The notes under the pieces are model-generated. The model did not search any database. It had not been told where the DNA came from and saw only the letters and a list, made by a program, of their open reading frames with translations. The translations under genes were made by a program, and so were the position numbers. Below, in pieces: positions 1-12,689 of a stretch of DNA of 64,000 bases (positions are counted from its first letter, which is position 1; each line of letters opens with the position of its first letter). The DNA is from Ariolimax columbianus (taxonomy: Eukaryota; Mollusca; Gastropoda; Stylommatophora; Arionidae). The DNA lies in assembly GCA_036924085.1 (NCBI GenBank), contig JAVGWX010000008.1, positions 50,265,019 to 50,329,018 on the forward strand, written 5' to 3'.

Positions 1-84
1 GATACCAGAACTGGGACCTGCATAGGGGCATCTGCACCTGTAGAAGTATAGGTCGACTAAGAACTAAAATTATCCACTAGTGAC

Positions 85-230
85 TAGTGCCGCCTGTATC
101 CAGAGCCACCATGTGGAGTTGGAATAAGGTCATGGCCAGCTATGGTTCACTGACCCTGATGCAAGCAGCCAGCAATGAGTCGATGGCTCCTGTCGTCTCA
201 TTGCTTATGGATCTAACGTGGATCTACTGT
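85..230 (-). repeat. SINE-like family A2, partial
   Basis: Degenerate copy of the A2 family, readable from the core (reverse complement of TGGTTCACTGACCCTGATGC) to its 5' part. Truncated at its 3' side. Confidence 0.5.
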
Positions 231-264
231 CCTGGTCACCAGCAGTAAGGACATTGGAAAAATG

Positions 265-500
265 AGGAGTGTTCAAATTAAACTGGACCTAACTGCAATA
301 AGTGAACATATGTACAATGCGAATGATGACGTCACTTCAGGTGTAAACAGCACATACCAACCGTCAAGTTTGCAAAATTTCATTATCCTCTGACTCATAG
401 TTTCCTCAGCAGACCTTTGAAAACATGGCGGGTGAGAGTTGATCAGCGAGCGGTGATTCGGTTTCTAACAGCTGAAGGATGTCTTACTCCGCTAGTGGTC
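265..500 (+). mobile_element. mariner fragment (5' end)
   Basis: Begins with the likely terminal repeat GTGTTCAAATTAAACTGGA and runs into a degenerate transposase start, readable as RVDQRAVIRFLTAEGC, the first helix of a mariner DNA-binding domain. The rest is lost at the junction with the RTE LINE. Confidence 0.6.
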
Positions 501-564
501 TTGAACTCTCCTGACTTTTGATTTGATGTCCGCACATAATTTCTGCATGTTTTATAGAAACTCT

Positions 565-2520
565 GTATGGCAGAGATCAGGGGTCCTGGGATGTTCTTCC
601 TTGTCAGGCACTCTCAGAGTTTGTCCCAAGTAATTTTATCAAATGCTTTCTCCAAATCCAAAAAGCAGAGATGCATCTCTTTATCACATGCAAGAGCCTT
701 TTCACAGCTGTCTGAGTGTAAAGATAAGGTCTTGAGTACTTCTGTTTGCCCTAAACCCACATTGAGTTTCATCCATATTTGGCTCTGCTAGACCTCTTAA
801 TCGCCATTCTAGAATCCTAGAGTAGACTTTCCTGGGGACACTGAGAAGGGAAATACCTCTGTGATTTTCACACTGTCGATTGTCACCCTTTTTAAATATT
901 GGTATTATTATTACAACCTCCCAGTCTCTTGGTATCTTCTTGTGGCGCCAAGCTGCCTTGAGAATCATGAATAGTATCTCTCCTGCCGTTCCCATGTATT
1001 TAACCATTTCTGGTGTTTTACCATGTCCTGTTGCTTTACCAATCTTAATTTTCTCCAATGCTGCCTTTAGTTCTTCCATTGTGATATTATCATTTCCCTC
1101 CATGGCTCCCTCTTGTTGAATTGGGACTGTTACTTCCAGAGCTTGGTTTTCCTCCACTCCAAGAAGATCTGAGAAATATTCTTTCCATCTGTTCATTACC
1201 TCTTCTGGGGCGGTCAGCAGCGAACCTTGTTTATCTTTAACAAATTTCAGGGGGCATTCCTTTTCCTTCCTATGTTCTTTAAGGTTCTGTAGAACAGTTT
1301 CTGGTTTTCTCCAGCATTGTTTTCCAGTTTTTTTCCAAATTCTTCCCAGGATTTCTGTTTGGCCTTGAGCACATTCTTCTTTGCTTCTGTTCTAAAATGT
1401 ACATATTCTTTATATTTCTTTGTTTGTTCTTCTGTATTCCTAGACCCTAGGTATTGCTTCCATGCCTTTTTCTTTTCTCATATTATTCTTTTCACTTCTT
1501 CTGTCCACCATGGTGTACTCTTTCTCTTCCACCCTTCTTTGGTTTGACCGCATGCCTCTGCTGCAGCCTCTTTGAGGATGTCTTTGAATTTTACTTAGAG
1601 CATTTCCATATCTTCTTCAGATTCCTCTATCCTTTCTATTGCTGTTCTTATGAGCCCTTGGTATCTCCTCTTAACATCTGGTTCTCGTAGTTTGTAAGCC
1701 TTAATTTTATTTTCTCCTCATGTGTTATGTTTCATACTTGCTAATGGGTGTTGCCTGGCTGGAAAGTGTTTTTCAATTTCTCTCTTTATTTTAACTAGGT
1801 AGTGGTCGCTTCCTATCTCTGGTCCTCTGAACACTCTAGCATCAAGGTTTTGTTCTCTGCAGAATTTCAGCAGTCGTTTTCCATTGTCATTTAAGACATC
1901 TTCTCCATAGAAGTCTCCAAGGAGAAGTATTTCATTATGGCAATCGTCAATGGTCCTTTGAAGGAGCTCATAAAATTCATCTTTTATGTCAGTACTCTCA
2001 TCTTCGTTTGGTGCATACACAGTGACGATATCCCTTTGACTATCCTCCTCTTGTAGACGTAGAACCATTAGTTGTTCTGAAATGAACTTCTATCCTTTAA
2101 TGTTTGCTTTGTTGTTACTATCCACTATACAGCCAACCCCTGACCTGGCTCGTTTACTCATGGGAACTCCGCTGTAGTATAACATGTTGCCGTCATGGTC
2201 CAGAACGCCCTGTTCCTTTTTCTTTGTTTCTGTAAGTGCCAGGACTGTCAATTTTGCTCTCTTCATCTCCTCTATTAGTTCATGTTCTTTTCCGTTTATA
2301 CTTTGTACATTCCATGTACATTCCGTGGTCCTTATTTCTCGCCTGATCGTCGCCGTTGAGATCAGTCCGGTTTTCTCTATGTTTTGACTTGTAATCGTTT
2401 TTTAAGACAAACAGGTGATTAGCCTGTTGTGTCTTTGCATGGTGGAGGGTCTGCCTCCTTACAGCATCCATGCCTGCCGACCCATTTTTTGTCCACAGCT
2501 GCTTATTTATTCGCAACTAA
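565..2520 (-). mobile_element. RTE-like LINE fragment (endonuclease + RT)
   Basis: The minus strand reads in several frames as an apurinic-type endonuclease (VTVYAPNEDESTD, LLGDF near 1920, GSDHYLV near 1800), then the region before RT, then RT blocks IPIFKKGD, ENHRGISLLS, QCGFRANRSTQDLIFTLRQL and a degenerate FLDLEKAFDK near 650. This order and these motifs are typical of the RTE/BovB group. Several frameshifts, one large deletion and loss of everything after the first catalytic RT motif make it inactive. 567-700 is the truncated 3' side. Confidence 0.8.
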
Positions 2521-2754
2521 CCTCCAAATTAGGAGACCTTTCAGCAATCCGTAACCCTGCTGACGCATCTGGTAGGAGGTAGGTTCCTCCCCCAGGCACC
2601 TGGAATGTAAACGGATCTTTTCTTTTTATTTAATGAAAAACTGGATGGGAAAACAGAATGCCTAGCTCATAGATAATATGGTTATGGAAGGAATTGATCA
2701 TCAATGCCAATCTGCATGACACTAGATGTGATCTTAATTTTAATTTTGTTGCTA

Positions 2755-2990
2755 TTATTCACCTTATTTCTCTATTCCCCAAGGTGGTGTTCGTTGCACT
2801 ATGTATTTATTTTGTGCCTGTCGGCCCAGTGCATCTGAATTCAGCATGCATTTTTTGTAAATTCCTGCTTCCTCCTGCATTTTTTAAGGGTGTGCTTCCC
2901 CAGGGTAACGGTTGGTGCTGTAATTTGGGGAGCGAATCCAGCACCTTGGGATTGTGAGCTGTGTCACTTAACCACTAGCCCACCTCTTGA
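2755..2990 (-). repeat. SINE family C (tRNA-headed), copy 1
   Basis: About 230 bp matching 41565-41780 (opposite orientation), 48690-48880 and 57455-57695. In transcription sense it starts with a tRNA-like GTGGGCTAGTGGTTAAGTG (box A) and a B-box-like segment near GCTCCC, and ends with GAATAGAGAAATAAG. Confidence 0.75.
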
Positions 2991-3076
2991 TTATATGAAA
3001 CTAAACAGCAACTAACAAACAAAAACATTCATTGGCTAGAGCCCTAGCATCGATGGATCAACAACATAAAACTCAC

Positions 3077-3130
3077 TTCATCCATAGCTCTGATCTCTAA
3101 ACGAAGTTTGTCCATGATTGTGATGAATAA
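3077..3130 (-). CDS. VPS28: VPS28 coding exon 7 (last visible)
   Basis: A 54-nt phase-0 exon encoding [18 protein letters not shown], the helix that starts the linker to the C-terminal domain. Donor GTGAGT. The next exon was not found in 1-3076 and must lie outside the window. Confidence 0.95.
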
Positions 3131-6100
3131 CTGCCAGAGAGAAAAATTGAAATGTCTGTAAAAAAAAAAACATCCCTGACTTACATTATTATAGACACTG
3201 CTATTTTTCTGCCTGCACCAAGTCATTTATGTGCTGCCGCAGTAGCGGTTTCTGTAGCTCTGTTCTTTTACTTCTTCTTCCCCATAGAATAATGAGCTAT
3301 TCTTCTTGTATGTTGTTAGAAGCTACTCACGTTGAGTTAACTTAACTTAGCGTCTTTAGACTGGTTTAGAAGACTCTGCAGAGTCTGCATACAACCAGTT
3401 TTATTTATATTTCCTTGCTTTAAAATCTATGAGCATTCAATCTATTCTTAAATGCATTAATTGTCCCTCCCTCCACTACTTACTGTGGCAATGCATTCCA
3501 AGCATTCGCCACTGAATGACTAAAAAAATATTTCTTAATATCTAATCTGGACCTTTTTTTAAGTTAATTTGTAGCTATGCCCTCTTGTTCTTGTAGGTGG
3601 TTTAAGATGCCGCTGGTCCTGCTGTAGTAGTGTCCAGGTCTCAGAGCCGTACAGGAGGATGGGGACGATGCACAAGTATATATGAATCCTGGCCTCCAGT
3701 GAGAGCCTCCACTGGAACCAAATTTTGCAAAACAAATGCACGGATGAAGCGGACAGGCCTATCCTACGAGTGGTGTCTTGATGGCTGCATCCATCAGAGA
3801 ACTGTCTGTTGCGCAGGTAGACGAAGTCCTTGGTGGCAGCAACAGGGTTGTTGTTCATGGTGATGCACTTACATAGACCAATCTTTTTAAAACTATTTAC
3901 ATGTATTTGCGAGAAAAACAACATTTTGTATTTTGTGCCTGTGCAACAAGATTGACACATGAAAAGTTATTGGCTTTATTACTTACAGATAGCTGAAGAC
4001 GCAGCTTTGAATGAGCTGAAAGCAGCCAGCAACTCATAGCTAGCTGCTTGTGCGTGAGGGTCAGAGGATCGAAGTTGACCAAGACCCTATTCTGCCTTCA
4101 AGTGGTGGCCCTGGAAACAGACTGCACTAATGCGGTCTGACTGAGAGAGTATGGATCCGCGAGAGAAAGCAAAGCTGGTTTAAATAATGCTGTGCTGAAA
4201 TCAGATGAGCCACGCTAAAAAAGTGCATATACTGCAGCCTCCCTGTGAACTACAACACAATGTAACAAAAAGACATTTTCAGGAAGAAGATTACTTACAG
4301 AAACAATATCAGCAATGCATTTGCTTGTGTTTCCCTTGTCATCTTTAATTGTGATTGGGCGATCTTCTTTTATCCTTTCAAGTGCAGCTGGGCAATCAAG
4401 CTATGATGTCAAAATATCAAGATCTACAGTTCAATATGTACTTTATGTAAGAGCTACCATAACAATTTTAAAAACTCAATTCCATCTAATTTCTCTTGAA
4501 ACATAAACACTGCAGACACTCTTCACCTAATTATATTTTTGGAATATTTTCAAAAATCTCCTCATGAGGCATTAATTGTGTTTGCCTCTGCCGAAGACGG
4601 ATGTGTCAGACCGAAAGGCACAAATATTGCAGTCAATCTGTAAACTAGTGACACATCGCATTCCGTTCTCCAGACTACATCCTGCTACTTGCAAAGCCCT
4701 ATTAATGGCTTGGTAACGAGAGATTGAGAACGAAGAAGAAGGTGTTGTTCTTTGAAATTACCCACTACATCACTTCCTTTCGGTCGTCCATCATAATCGA
4801 TGAAAACCACTTTGTCAGCATTCACTGTTCGCATGAGTTCGAAGATGGCTAAATAAGCCAATCTGAGCTTTGAATTGTATGTTGCACTTAGTAAAGAGAA
4901 AAAAGATCCCCTTGCACCAAGATTGAAGAAGGGTTGATGTGAGCAGACTTGTGGAGCAATCATCTCTGGATAGCCTCATTTATTCTTGATGCCTCATGTC
5001 TCTGAGCACCCTCAGCAATAGTGTTGCACCAGTCTGTGCAATTGGTGGCAATTCTTTTCCAGTCATCATGGCTAATACTGCACTGGATCAGTGATCTTTT
5101 AAGTGTGTCCTGGTACCTTTTCCGATCCTCACCACTTCTCTTGTAGGCTCCAATTGAATGCACATCTGGTTAAATTGTAAGTGGAAGCCGAAGATGCAGC
5201 AGTGAATGAGGGTCCATGACACGTAATTGACCTAGACCCTTTTCCGCCTCCAATAGACGACAATGGAAACAGACTACAACCCTGCAGCCTGGCTAAAAAA
5301 AACAGAGGTCAAAGAGGGAAGGCAAACCCAGTCCCAAAAATGATGAGCTGAAATTGGATGTGTCTGGCCAAAATGCGCAGATAACGCAGCCTAGTTGTAA
5401 ACTAATACACAACGTCCGTTTCAGGATAAACGCAAAAGAACAAGATATTGTACCAGTTTTTCCTATCTGTGTTGTCCATCTATTTTTATGCTGTCTCCAT
5501 AATCTCCAGCTGTATTGATTACTGCTGTATTCTTAGCCCCAGATGTGATTTTGTTATTATATCTCATCATATAATACAGAATATGCAAGGAAAATATCAA
5601 TTATAATATTTTATATCTTCCAAAATTAAAATATACAAGGGGACGTTCACATGCACCACATCATTTTTCTCAGCTAATAATAAAAATAGAAGAATTATTT
5701 TTTTTCTTCAAATATGGCATGTCTCGATTGTGTGTACCAAATTGCACTCCAACGGCCAAATAATACGACTGCACTAAACCGCTGAAATGGAGCATGTTAG
5801 CAACTTGCATTATAAGCAGCGAATTGTGATATAATTTCTTGTTGCAGAGAAAGAAACAGTTGTGAACATTCACAGGCGATGTGATGTGTACGGAAGTTTT
5901 GTAGTCGACAGGAGTACAGTTAGTCAATGGGTTCAGAGAATCAAAGAATCAGGAAGTGTAGATACGGAGCTGCTTGATAGGCAGCGCAGTGGACGTACTG
6001 TTACAGCCATCAAAATAATATGTTGAAATGCGCTGAGCGTATTATTCTTACTAATTAGCGAATTGAGTGTTGGGTGAAATGCAATTTATGGTGTGAGTGG

Positions 6101-9100
6101 GTGCTGGGCGACTGACTGCTTTTGAAATAAATGTGATTGTTGCAATCAGATTTGCATAGTCAGCACCAATGTCAGTGTCGACAGAAGCTCTGAGTTTATT
6201 GCTAGCTGCGAGTGTGGTAGCAATCGAGGGGTTGATGAGTGTCTGGACTCCAATACGATTGCTGCTGCTGAAACTTTACAAGTTTTAGATCGAAGTGGAA
6301 ACGTGTATGAAGGAGGCAATGGTCGCTTCCAATGCAGAAGGAGCCAATCACTGAGACATCAGTTGCCGATCTACGATACCAGCAGAAGCCAACCAAATGA
6401 TGCCACTACTCGATGAAAAGGGCAAAAAAGCGGATCTGCAGATGAATGTCTCAAAGACCAAAGTGTTGCGCAATCGCTTCGCCAATTGTGATTCGGTCGT
6501 CCTTGGCGAGGTACAATTAGAGGATAACAACAAGTACATCTGTCTTCAATGCCTTCTCAACCCTAGAACCTGAACTGACAAAACGTTCCTGCGCAGGTTG
6601 TGCAGCCTTGGATAGTTAAAATTTCAATAAACTAATTTTTTTATAATGGGTTTAAAACATTTTGGATATACTATTTGATAGTAATGATGGACATCAAGCA
6701 ATGAAAACCATCAACTCTCTGCGGAAAATAAGTCCTCAGCAAATACTCGTCAAGTCTTCCTGCCATGTACCATCATTTCCAGCTCACCCACGTCTTTCCT
6801 GCCATTTTTCATTTTGTCTCAATGAGTGTTTAGGTCTACCTCTACTTCTCTTGTCCTGAGACTTCCCTTCTCCATGAGTGTTTAGGTCTACCTCTACTTC
6901 TCTTGTCCGAGACTTCCCGTCTCCATGAGTGTTTAGGTCTACCTCTACTTCTCTTATCCTGAGACTTCCCTTCTCCATGAGTGTTTAGGTCTACCTCTAC
7001 TTCTCTTGTCCTGAGACTTCCCTTCGCCATGAGTGTTTAGGTCTACCTCTACTTCTCTTATCCTGAGACTTCCCTTCTCCATGAGTGTTTAGGTCTACCT
7101 CTACTTCTCTTGTCCGAGACTTCCCGTCTCTATGAATGTTTAGGTCTATCTCTACTTATTTTGTCCTGAGAATTCCAGAACAGTGACTGCCTTGTAATGC
7201 TATCAGCTGGTTTCTGTAACATGTGTCCTGTCCATCGCCAACGCCTTCTCTTTACATCTAGTTTAAAATTTTTTTTTTCTTTCTCATAGTTACGAAATAA
7301 AAAAGTAGTTACACATAATGATGCACATACCCTATACTTCTTCATAAATTCTTCAACAGTGGGAAAATCACTTTGAACTTGTTTGAAAGCTGCTTTGTAC
7401 TGGACCAGCAGTTTGGAGCATGTTGCTGTGTACCTTGACAAAAGATCAATAAAATTCACAGAATGTAGACAAGTAATTAGATGGTACAGACTAAAGTGCA
7501 TAAAAAACAGCATGAATAAGGTTATAGTTAGCTTTCTTCTTCTCCGTTCTCAATCTCCCACTACCAAGCCCTGAACAGGGCTTTGCAAGTACCAGGCTGT
7601 AATTCGGAGAACGGAATGTGTTGTGTCGCTAGTTTACAGCTTGACTGCGATATTTGCACCTTTCGGTTCGACATATCCATTAGAACTTTGAAAAACAAAG
7701 ATCCTTAAAGGTTAGCCGTAGCTGAGATTCTTTCTCAGAGGTGACAGCTGGACACTCAGATTAAAGGGCATGAAGGAAGAATAAAGTGGAATGACCTGCT
7801 GAAGACGGCTGTGTCGGACCGAAAGGTGCAAATATCGCAGTCAAGCTGTAAGCTAGCAACACAACGCATTCCATTCTTCGGACTACATCCTGCTGCTTGC
7901 AAAACCCTGTTCAGGGCTTGGTAGCGGGAGTTTGAGAACGAACGCAGAAGAAGGAGAATGAAGAATGGAATTGTTGTAGATGGTCTGAAATACTTTTGAC
8001 AGAATAAGACAACAGGATATAGCATCTCTGAACTAACGAAGCTTTAAAAAAGATTGAATCACAAAAACAATGGTTCTAAAAAAAGATTAAAAATTAAGTG
8101 GGAATGCCAGCAAAATGTACCTTACAATGAAGACCAAACAAACCAAGAACCAAAACAAAATTTTGAAATATCATTTTTTTAAATGGAGATTAATATTAAC
8201 TGGCTTTGAATCAAGAAAGCCTCAATATGTTTTTGGTATCTTCTATTTTGTGCGGAATTATAAACTGGTAGATGTGCACCAATTCATATACCTGGGGACC
8301 CTCATCAATGACAAGCTCTCTCTAGATCCAGAAATAGACAGTCGCATTGGCAAAGCTGCTGCTATATTTGCACGCCTTACAACGCGTGTTTGGGAAAAAC
8401 AGAAACTTACAATTAAAACCAAGGCCATGGTTCACAATATATGTGTCGCTAGCACACTCCTTTATGGTAGCAAAAGTTGGGCAACCTATGCCAAACGAGA
8501 ACACAAACTTAACACCTTCCATCTACGGTGTCTGTTAAACATTCTTGAAATTACTTGTAGAGACAGAGTGACAAATACAGAATGCACTTTCGCACCAGTC
8601 TCCAAATCACGTACGCTCTGCTTTAACAATGAAGGCTTGGTCATGTTTGTAGAATGGAAGATGACCGCATTCCCAAAGATATTCTCTACGGACAATTGGC
8701 AGATAGAAAGAGGACAATTGGCAAATGGAATGAGGACAATTTGCAGATGGAAAGAGGACAATTGGCAGATGAAAAGAGGACAATTGGCAGATGAAAAGAG
8801 GACAATTGGCAGATGAAAAGAGGACAATTGGCAGATGAAAAGAGGACAATTGGCAGATGAAAAGAGGACAATTGGCAGATGAAAAGAGGACAATTGGCAG
8901 ATGAAAAGAGGACAATTGGCAGATGAAAAGAGGACAATTGGCAGATGAAAAGAGGACAATTGGCAGATGGAAAAAGAACAGACATTTGACCACAACTTAG
9001 GTTCAAAGATGTGCGCAAGCATGATATGAAGCCCCTGTATATGAGGCTGACATTCGGGAAAGATGAAGCTGCAGAGTGATCCAAGTGGAGATGTGCCTTG

Positions 9101-12100
9101 AAGAGCCAACTCATGCTTGACAAAAAGAAGCTCTTGCAACATGGAGAAGTCAAATGACAATATTGCAAGAAGAAAGAAAACCAACAAAATAAGTAGAAAG
9201 TTACCACTTCAAAGTCTTATCATCCTAAATAAGGGGGTATCTGTGGCGAAGTGGTCAAGCCGTTTGCCTCGTGTTCAGACGGTCGGGGTTCGAATTCGAG
9301 CTGCGACAGTCGGTCTGATGTCAATTTTTTCCACAGATCTCTGGGTTCATTGCTGGAGCTACGGAGTTCGTGTGATGCTCTCAATAGACGGGGTACCCAT
9401 CTGCAGAGAGAAACCGAGCTAAATTGGGAAAACCCGAGGCGGTCAAGTCGAACCCTCGCTTAAAGTTTTGTTTTTTTTAAAGTATCATCCTATAGTCAGT
9501 CTTGACTGAAAGTGGCTACTAACTCAACTTTCTGCTATTACTGTTGTTTATCAATTCTGTCATTGCCTTTATTCCGTGACATGATGTTCAACTGTTTAGC
9601 ATCTTATATCTCTCTTTGTTATTCTGTCTCGTTTTTTTAGCAATGCTGTCTGTTGCCACAGTGTAATCCATCACTTCTCTACTGGGGTCAAAGATGTAGC
9701 AGTGAATCAGCTGACAGTAGTCAGCAACTCATAGCTGTTAGCATCAGGGTCAGTGACCCATAACTGACCAAGACCATATTCCACCTCCAAGTGACGGCCC
9801 TGGACAAAGACTGCAACCATGCAGCCTGGCTAAGAGATTAGGAATCGAAGAAGGAATGCAAACTCGGTTCCAAAAATGTCATGCTGAAATCGAATGTGTC
9901 GAGCAGAAAGGCGCAGATATCACAGCCTATCTATAAACTGTAACACAATGCCACAAACGTTCTTTTCAGAATCAACGACGAAGAAGACTTCAATACTCTT
10001 CACATAGGAAATACAATTCTCACAGGAAGTTTATTACATACATCAAGATTAAGCAAACATGTTTTAGGTGTGGTATGTTATTGGAACACCCTAGTGGTAT
10101 CTGGGTAAAAATTAACAGGCTACTGTAACCTTTCAAGTGTGTTGGTAAAAGGTTACTCAAGAGGGTTGTACGTGGGCTAGCAACTTTATCATAACAAACC
10201 ATTGCTACTGAAACTGCCACTGTAAATGCGCAGATACAGACTTCCTGTAAAGGGAGGACCAGCTGTTGCAGTTGGCTTATATGTACCTTGAAGCAAAAAG
10301 GTCCATCAATCAAATCAATCAATATTATGGGAAAAAGTCACACAAAATAAACCATGACAACAAACAAAATTGCTATAAAAAAAAAGAGACTGACCAAGAA
10401 TGAAAAGTGTTGGACATTTTAACATCACAGTCTTGCTTTGTCAGCAGCAGAGCTAATAAAATAGCACTAAGGACAGGAAGTAATGGAAAGCCAAGGCCGT
10501 CCATGCGTCTGCATGGCTCATAAAGAAATTTAAAATTAAACTCTTAACTTACTCTTTAGCCAGTACTGCATCTCGGATGTAAGCCTTTTCCAGGCTCTGT
10601 AAGGTGTTTATTACAGCATAGAGATCTGCCATGTTGTCATATCTGTGTGTGTATGTAAATGTTAAGATTGTTTCATAATTGAAAGTTATTGCTAAAAAAA
10701 CATGTTAAATCTTTTAAGTAGGAACACAATACATTCAATTAGTTATAAATGTAACAGTTGTTGCACCTGATATCAGCAACCAAATGCAAAAAAAAGCATA
10801 AACAATAATGTTTTCATATACAAACACGTTTTAACCACTCTAGGGAATAAGAATACAGTGAAATATGTTCTCAAAATCTGTTGACCTGATGAGAAGAGCA
10901 CAGTGACAGTGTGGTCCTCTCTGACCAAGCTGAAGGACAAACTGTATGATAAGAAGAGAAACTTGACACAGACAATCGAGTTTATAAGGGAAATAGATGT
11001 GGCTACTTGATAGCGAACAATGGAGAAGAAGGATCTTTAGCACAGCTTTAGAACCCTACACTTCCATCAAGAAGCTGTCTGTGTTCCTTCAGTTCAAATC
11101 AAGTTATATATGCCAGGCAGGAAATTCTAGCAAGAGACATCAAGCGTGATCAAAAAAATAGAGTATCCTAAGGTCATGCGTTATTTTGTCTATGGATGGC
11201 CTTACCATCTCACAGCCCAGAATTAGCAAATATAGTCTCAAGAGGAAAGTATCATTTTTTTCAGATTCAAGGTGAAAGACGAAAACAAACAAATACATGA
11301 GATATTACATTATTTAACCTATTCATCATCATCATGTAGCATGTCCTTTATATAACGTCGCTCCCATCACAGTCTGTCTAAAAGAAACTATTTCCTTTGC
11401 CAAAACTCCAGCCTCCGCAACAGTCATGCCCAGGCATTCCTGGATATTTTGGTGCCATCGTCTTCTTGGCTTACTCCTTCCTCTTTTACCTGACACCATA
11501 CCTTCCATCACTGTTCGCTCAAGACCTTTGTGTCTCTTGATGTGACGAAAGTATTTACATTTTCTGGTCAAAATGGAATTGATAAACCAGTTCTCCTCTA
11601 TGCTCAACTCTTGCCGAATGTCTATATTTGTCTTTTTCACTGTCCAGGGTATTCTGAGGATCTTTCTGTAACATCTTGACTCAAAGGATTCGATTGTCTG
11701 TCTAGAAGCTTTGATAATCGTCCATGATTCGCAGCCATAAGCTCCCACAGGAACAATCAAGGTTTTAAGGCTTTCATTTTTGTCGTTATGTTGGTGCTCT
11801 GCCATAATTTCTACAGGCTGTTCAGTTTCTGCATTGCCATGGCTAGCCTTCTTCTGATTTTATTTTAAGCAGTCGCCATTTTTGTCAATTCTGGTACCCA
11901 GATATTCTTCTTCTTCTTCGTTCTCAATCTCCCGCTACCAAACCCTGAAAGGGCTTAAGTAGCAGAATGTAGTCCAGAGAACGGAATGCGTTGTGTCGTA
12001 GTTTACAGCTTGGCTGTGATATTTGCACCTTTCGGTCCAACACATCCGACTTCAGCAAGCATTTTTTGAGTACCGGGTTAGCATTCCCTCTTCGATCCCT

Positions 12101-12653
12101 TCTCCTTAGCCAGTCTGCCCTGATGCAGCCTGTTAACCAGGATCACCGTGTGGAGGTGTAGAAGGGTCTTGGCAGCTATGGTTCGCTGGCCCTGACGCTA
12201 GCAGTCAGCTATGGGTCGCTGACCTCTGCAGCTCTTGCGCTGCTCAGCATCTTGATCCCCCTAGATATTCAAAATGCATGACCTGGTCTATTTCCTCACC
12301 ACCCACTGTAAATTTATGTTGACATCGTGTTTTGTCAGTGGTTATCTTTGTTTTGTTTATAAACAGGTTTTGATCTTTTCTGTGCCCATTTACGGTTGAA
12401 ATTAGCTGCTCTATCCTTCTTGATAGTATCACTGTGTTGTCTGCATATCGTAACTCTGGAACCTATTACATATTTTAAATAATTAACATAAATTCTGAGA
12501 ATCAGACACTAGTCAGATTTGGTCAATGAGTCAAGTTTGTGGTCACTGATTTCTTTTTGTTAACTCTGCGGAAAGTGAGCAATTCACTCTTTGATGTTAT
12601 TGTTATCCCATAGCTGCTGAGCAAGCCTGCTCTTGGCAGCCCAATGCCATTCT

Positions 12654-12689
<36 letters not shown>

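Noticed and set aside
1..3076. Last VPS28 exon
   Set aside because: I looked on the minus strand for the C-terminal helices of VPS28 and found only LINE, mariner and SINE sequence; the exon must lie outside.
4685..4963. Protein gene of 92 codons
   Set aside because: It overlaps an A1 SINE at its end and follows a LINE tail; no independent support for a gene.
6784..7190. CRISPR-like array
   Set aside because: Units are directly adjacent with no unique spacers, the genome is eukaryotic, and the unit is derived from a LINE ORF.
7740..8110. Possible host exon upstream of exon 5 of VPS28
   Set aside because: The sequence is an A1 repeat plus AT-rich intron; exon 4 to exon 5 already join in phase.
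8486..9207. Long open frames on both strands (up to 233 codons) rich in repeated [13 protein letters not shown]
   Set aside because: They come from the 22-bp tandem array, which opens all three frames in turn; no conserved protein.
9238..9310. A functional tRNA-Leu or tRNA-Ser gene
   Set aside because: A and B boxes are present, but the 3' acceptor half is missing and the sequence continues as a SINE body.
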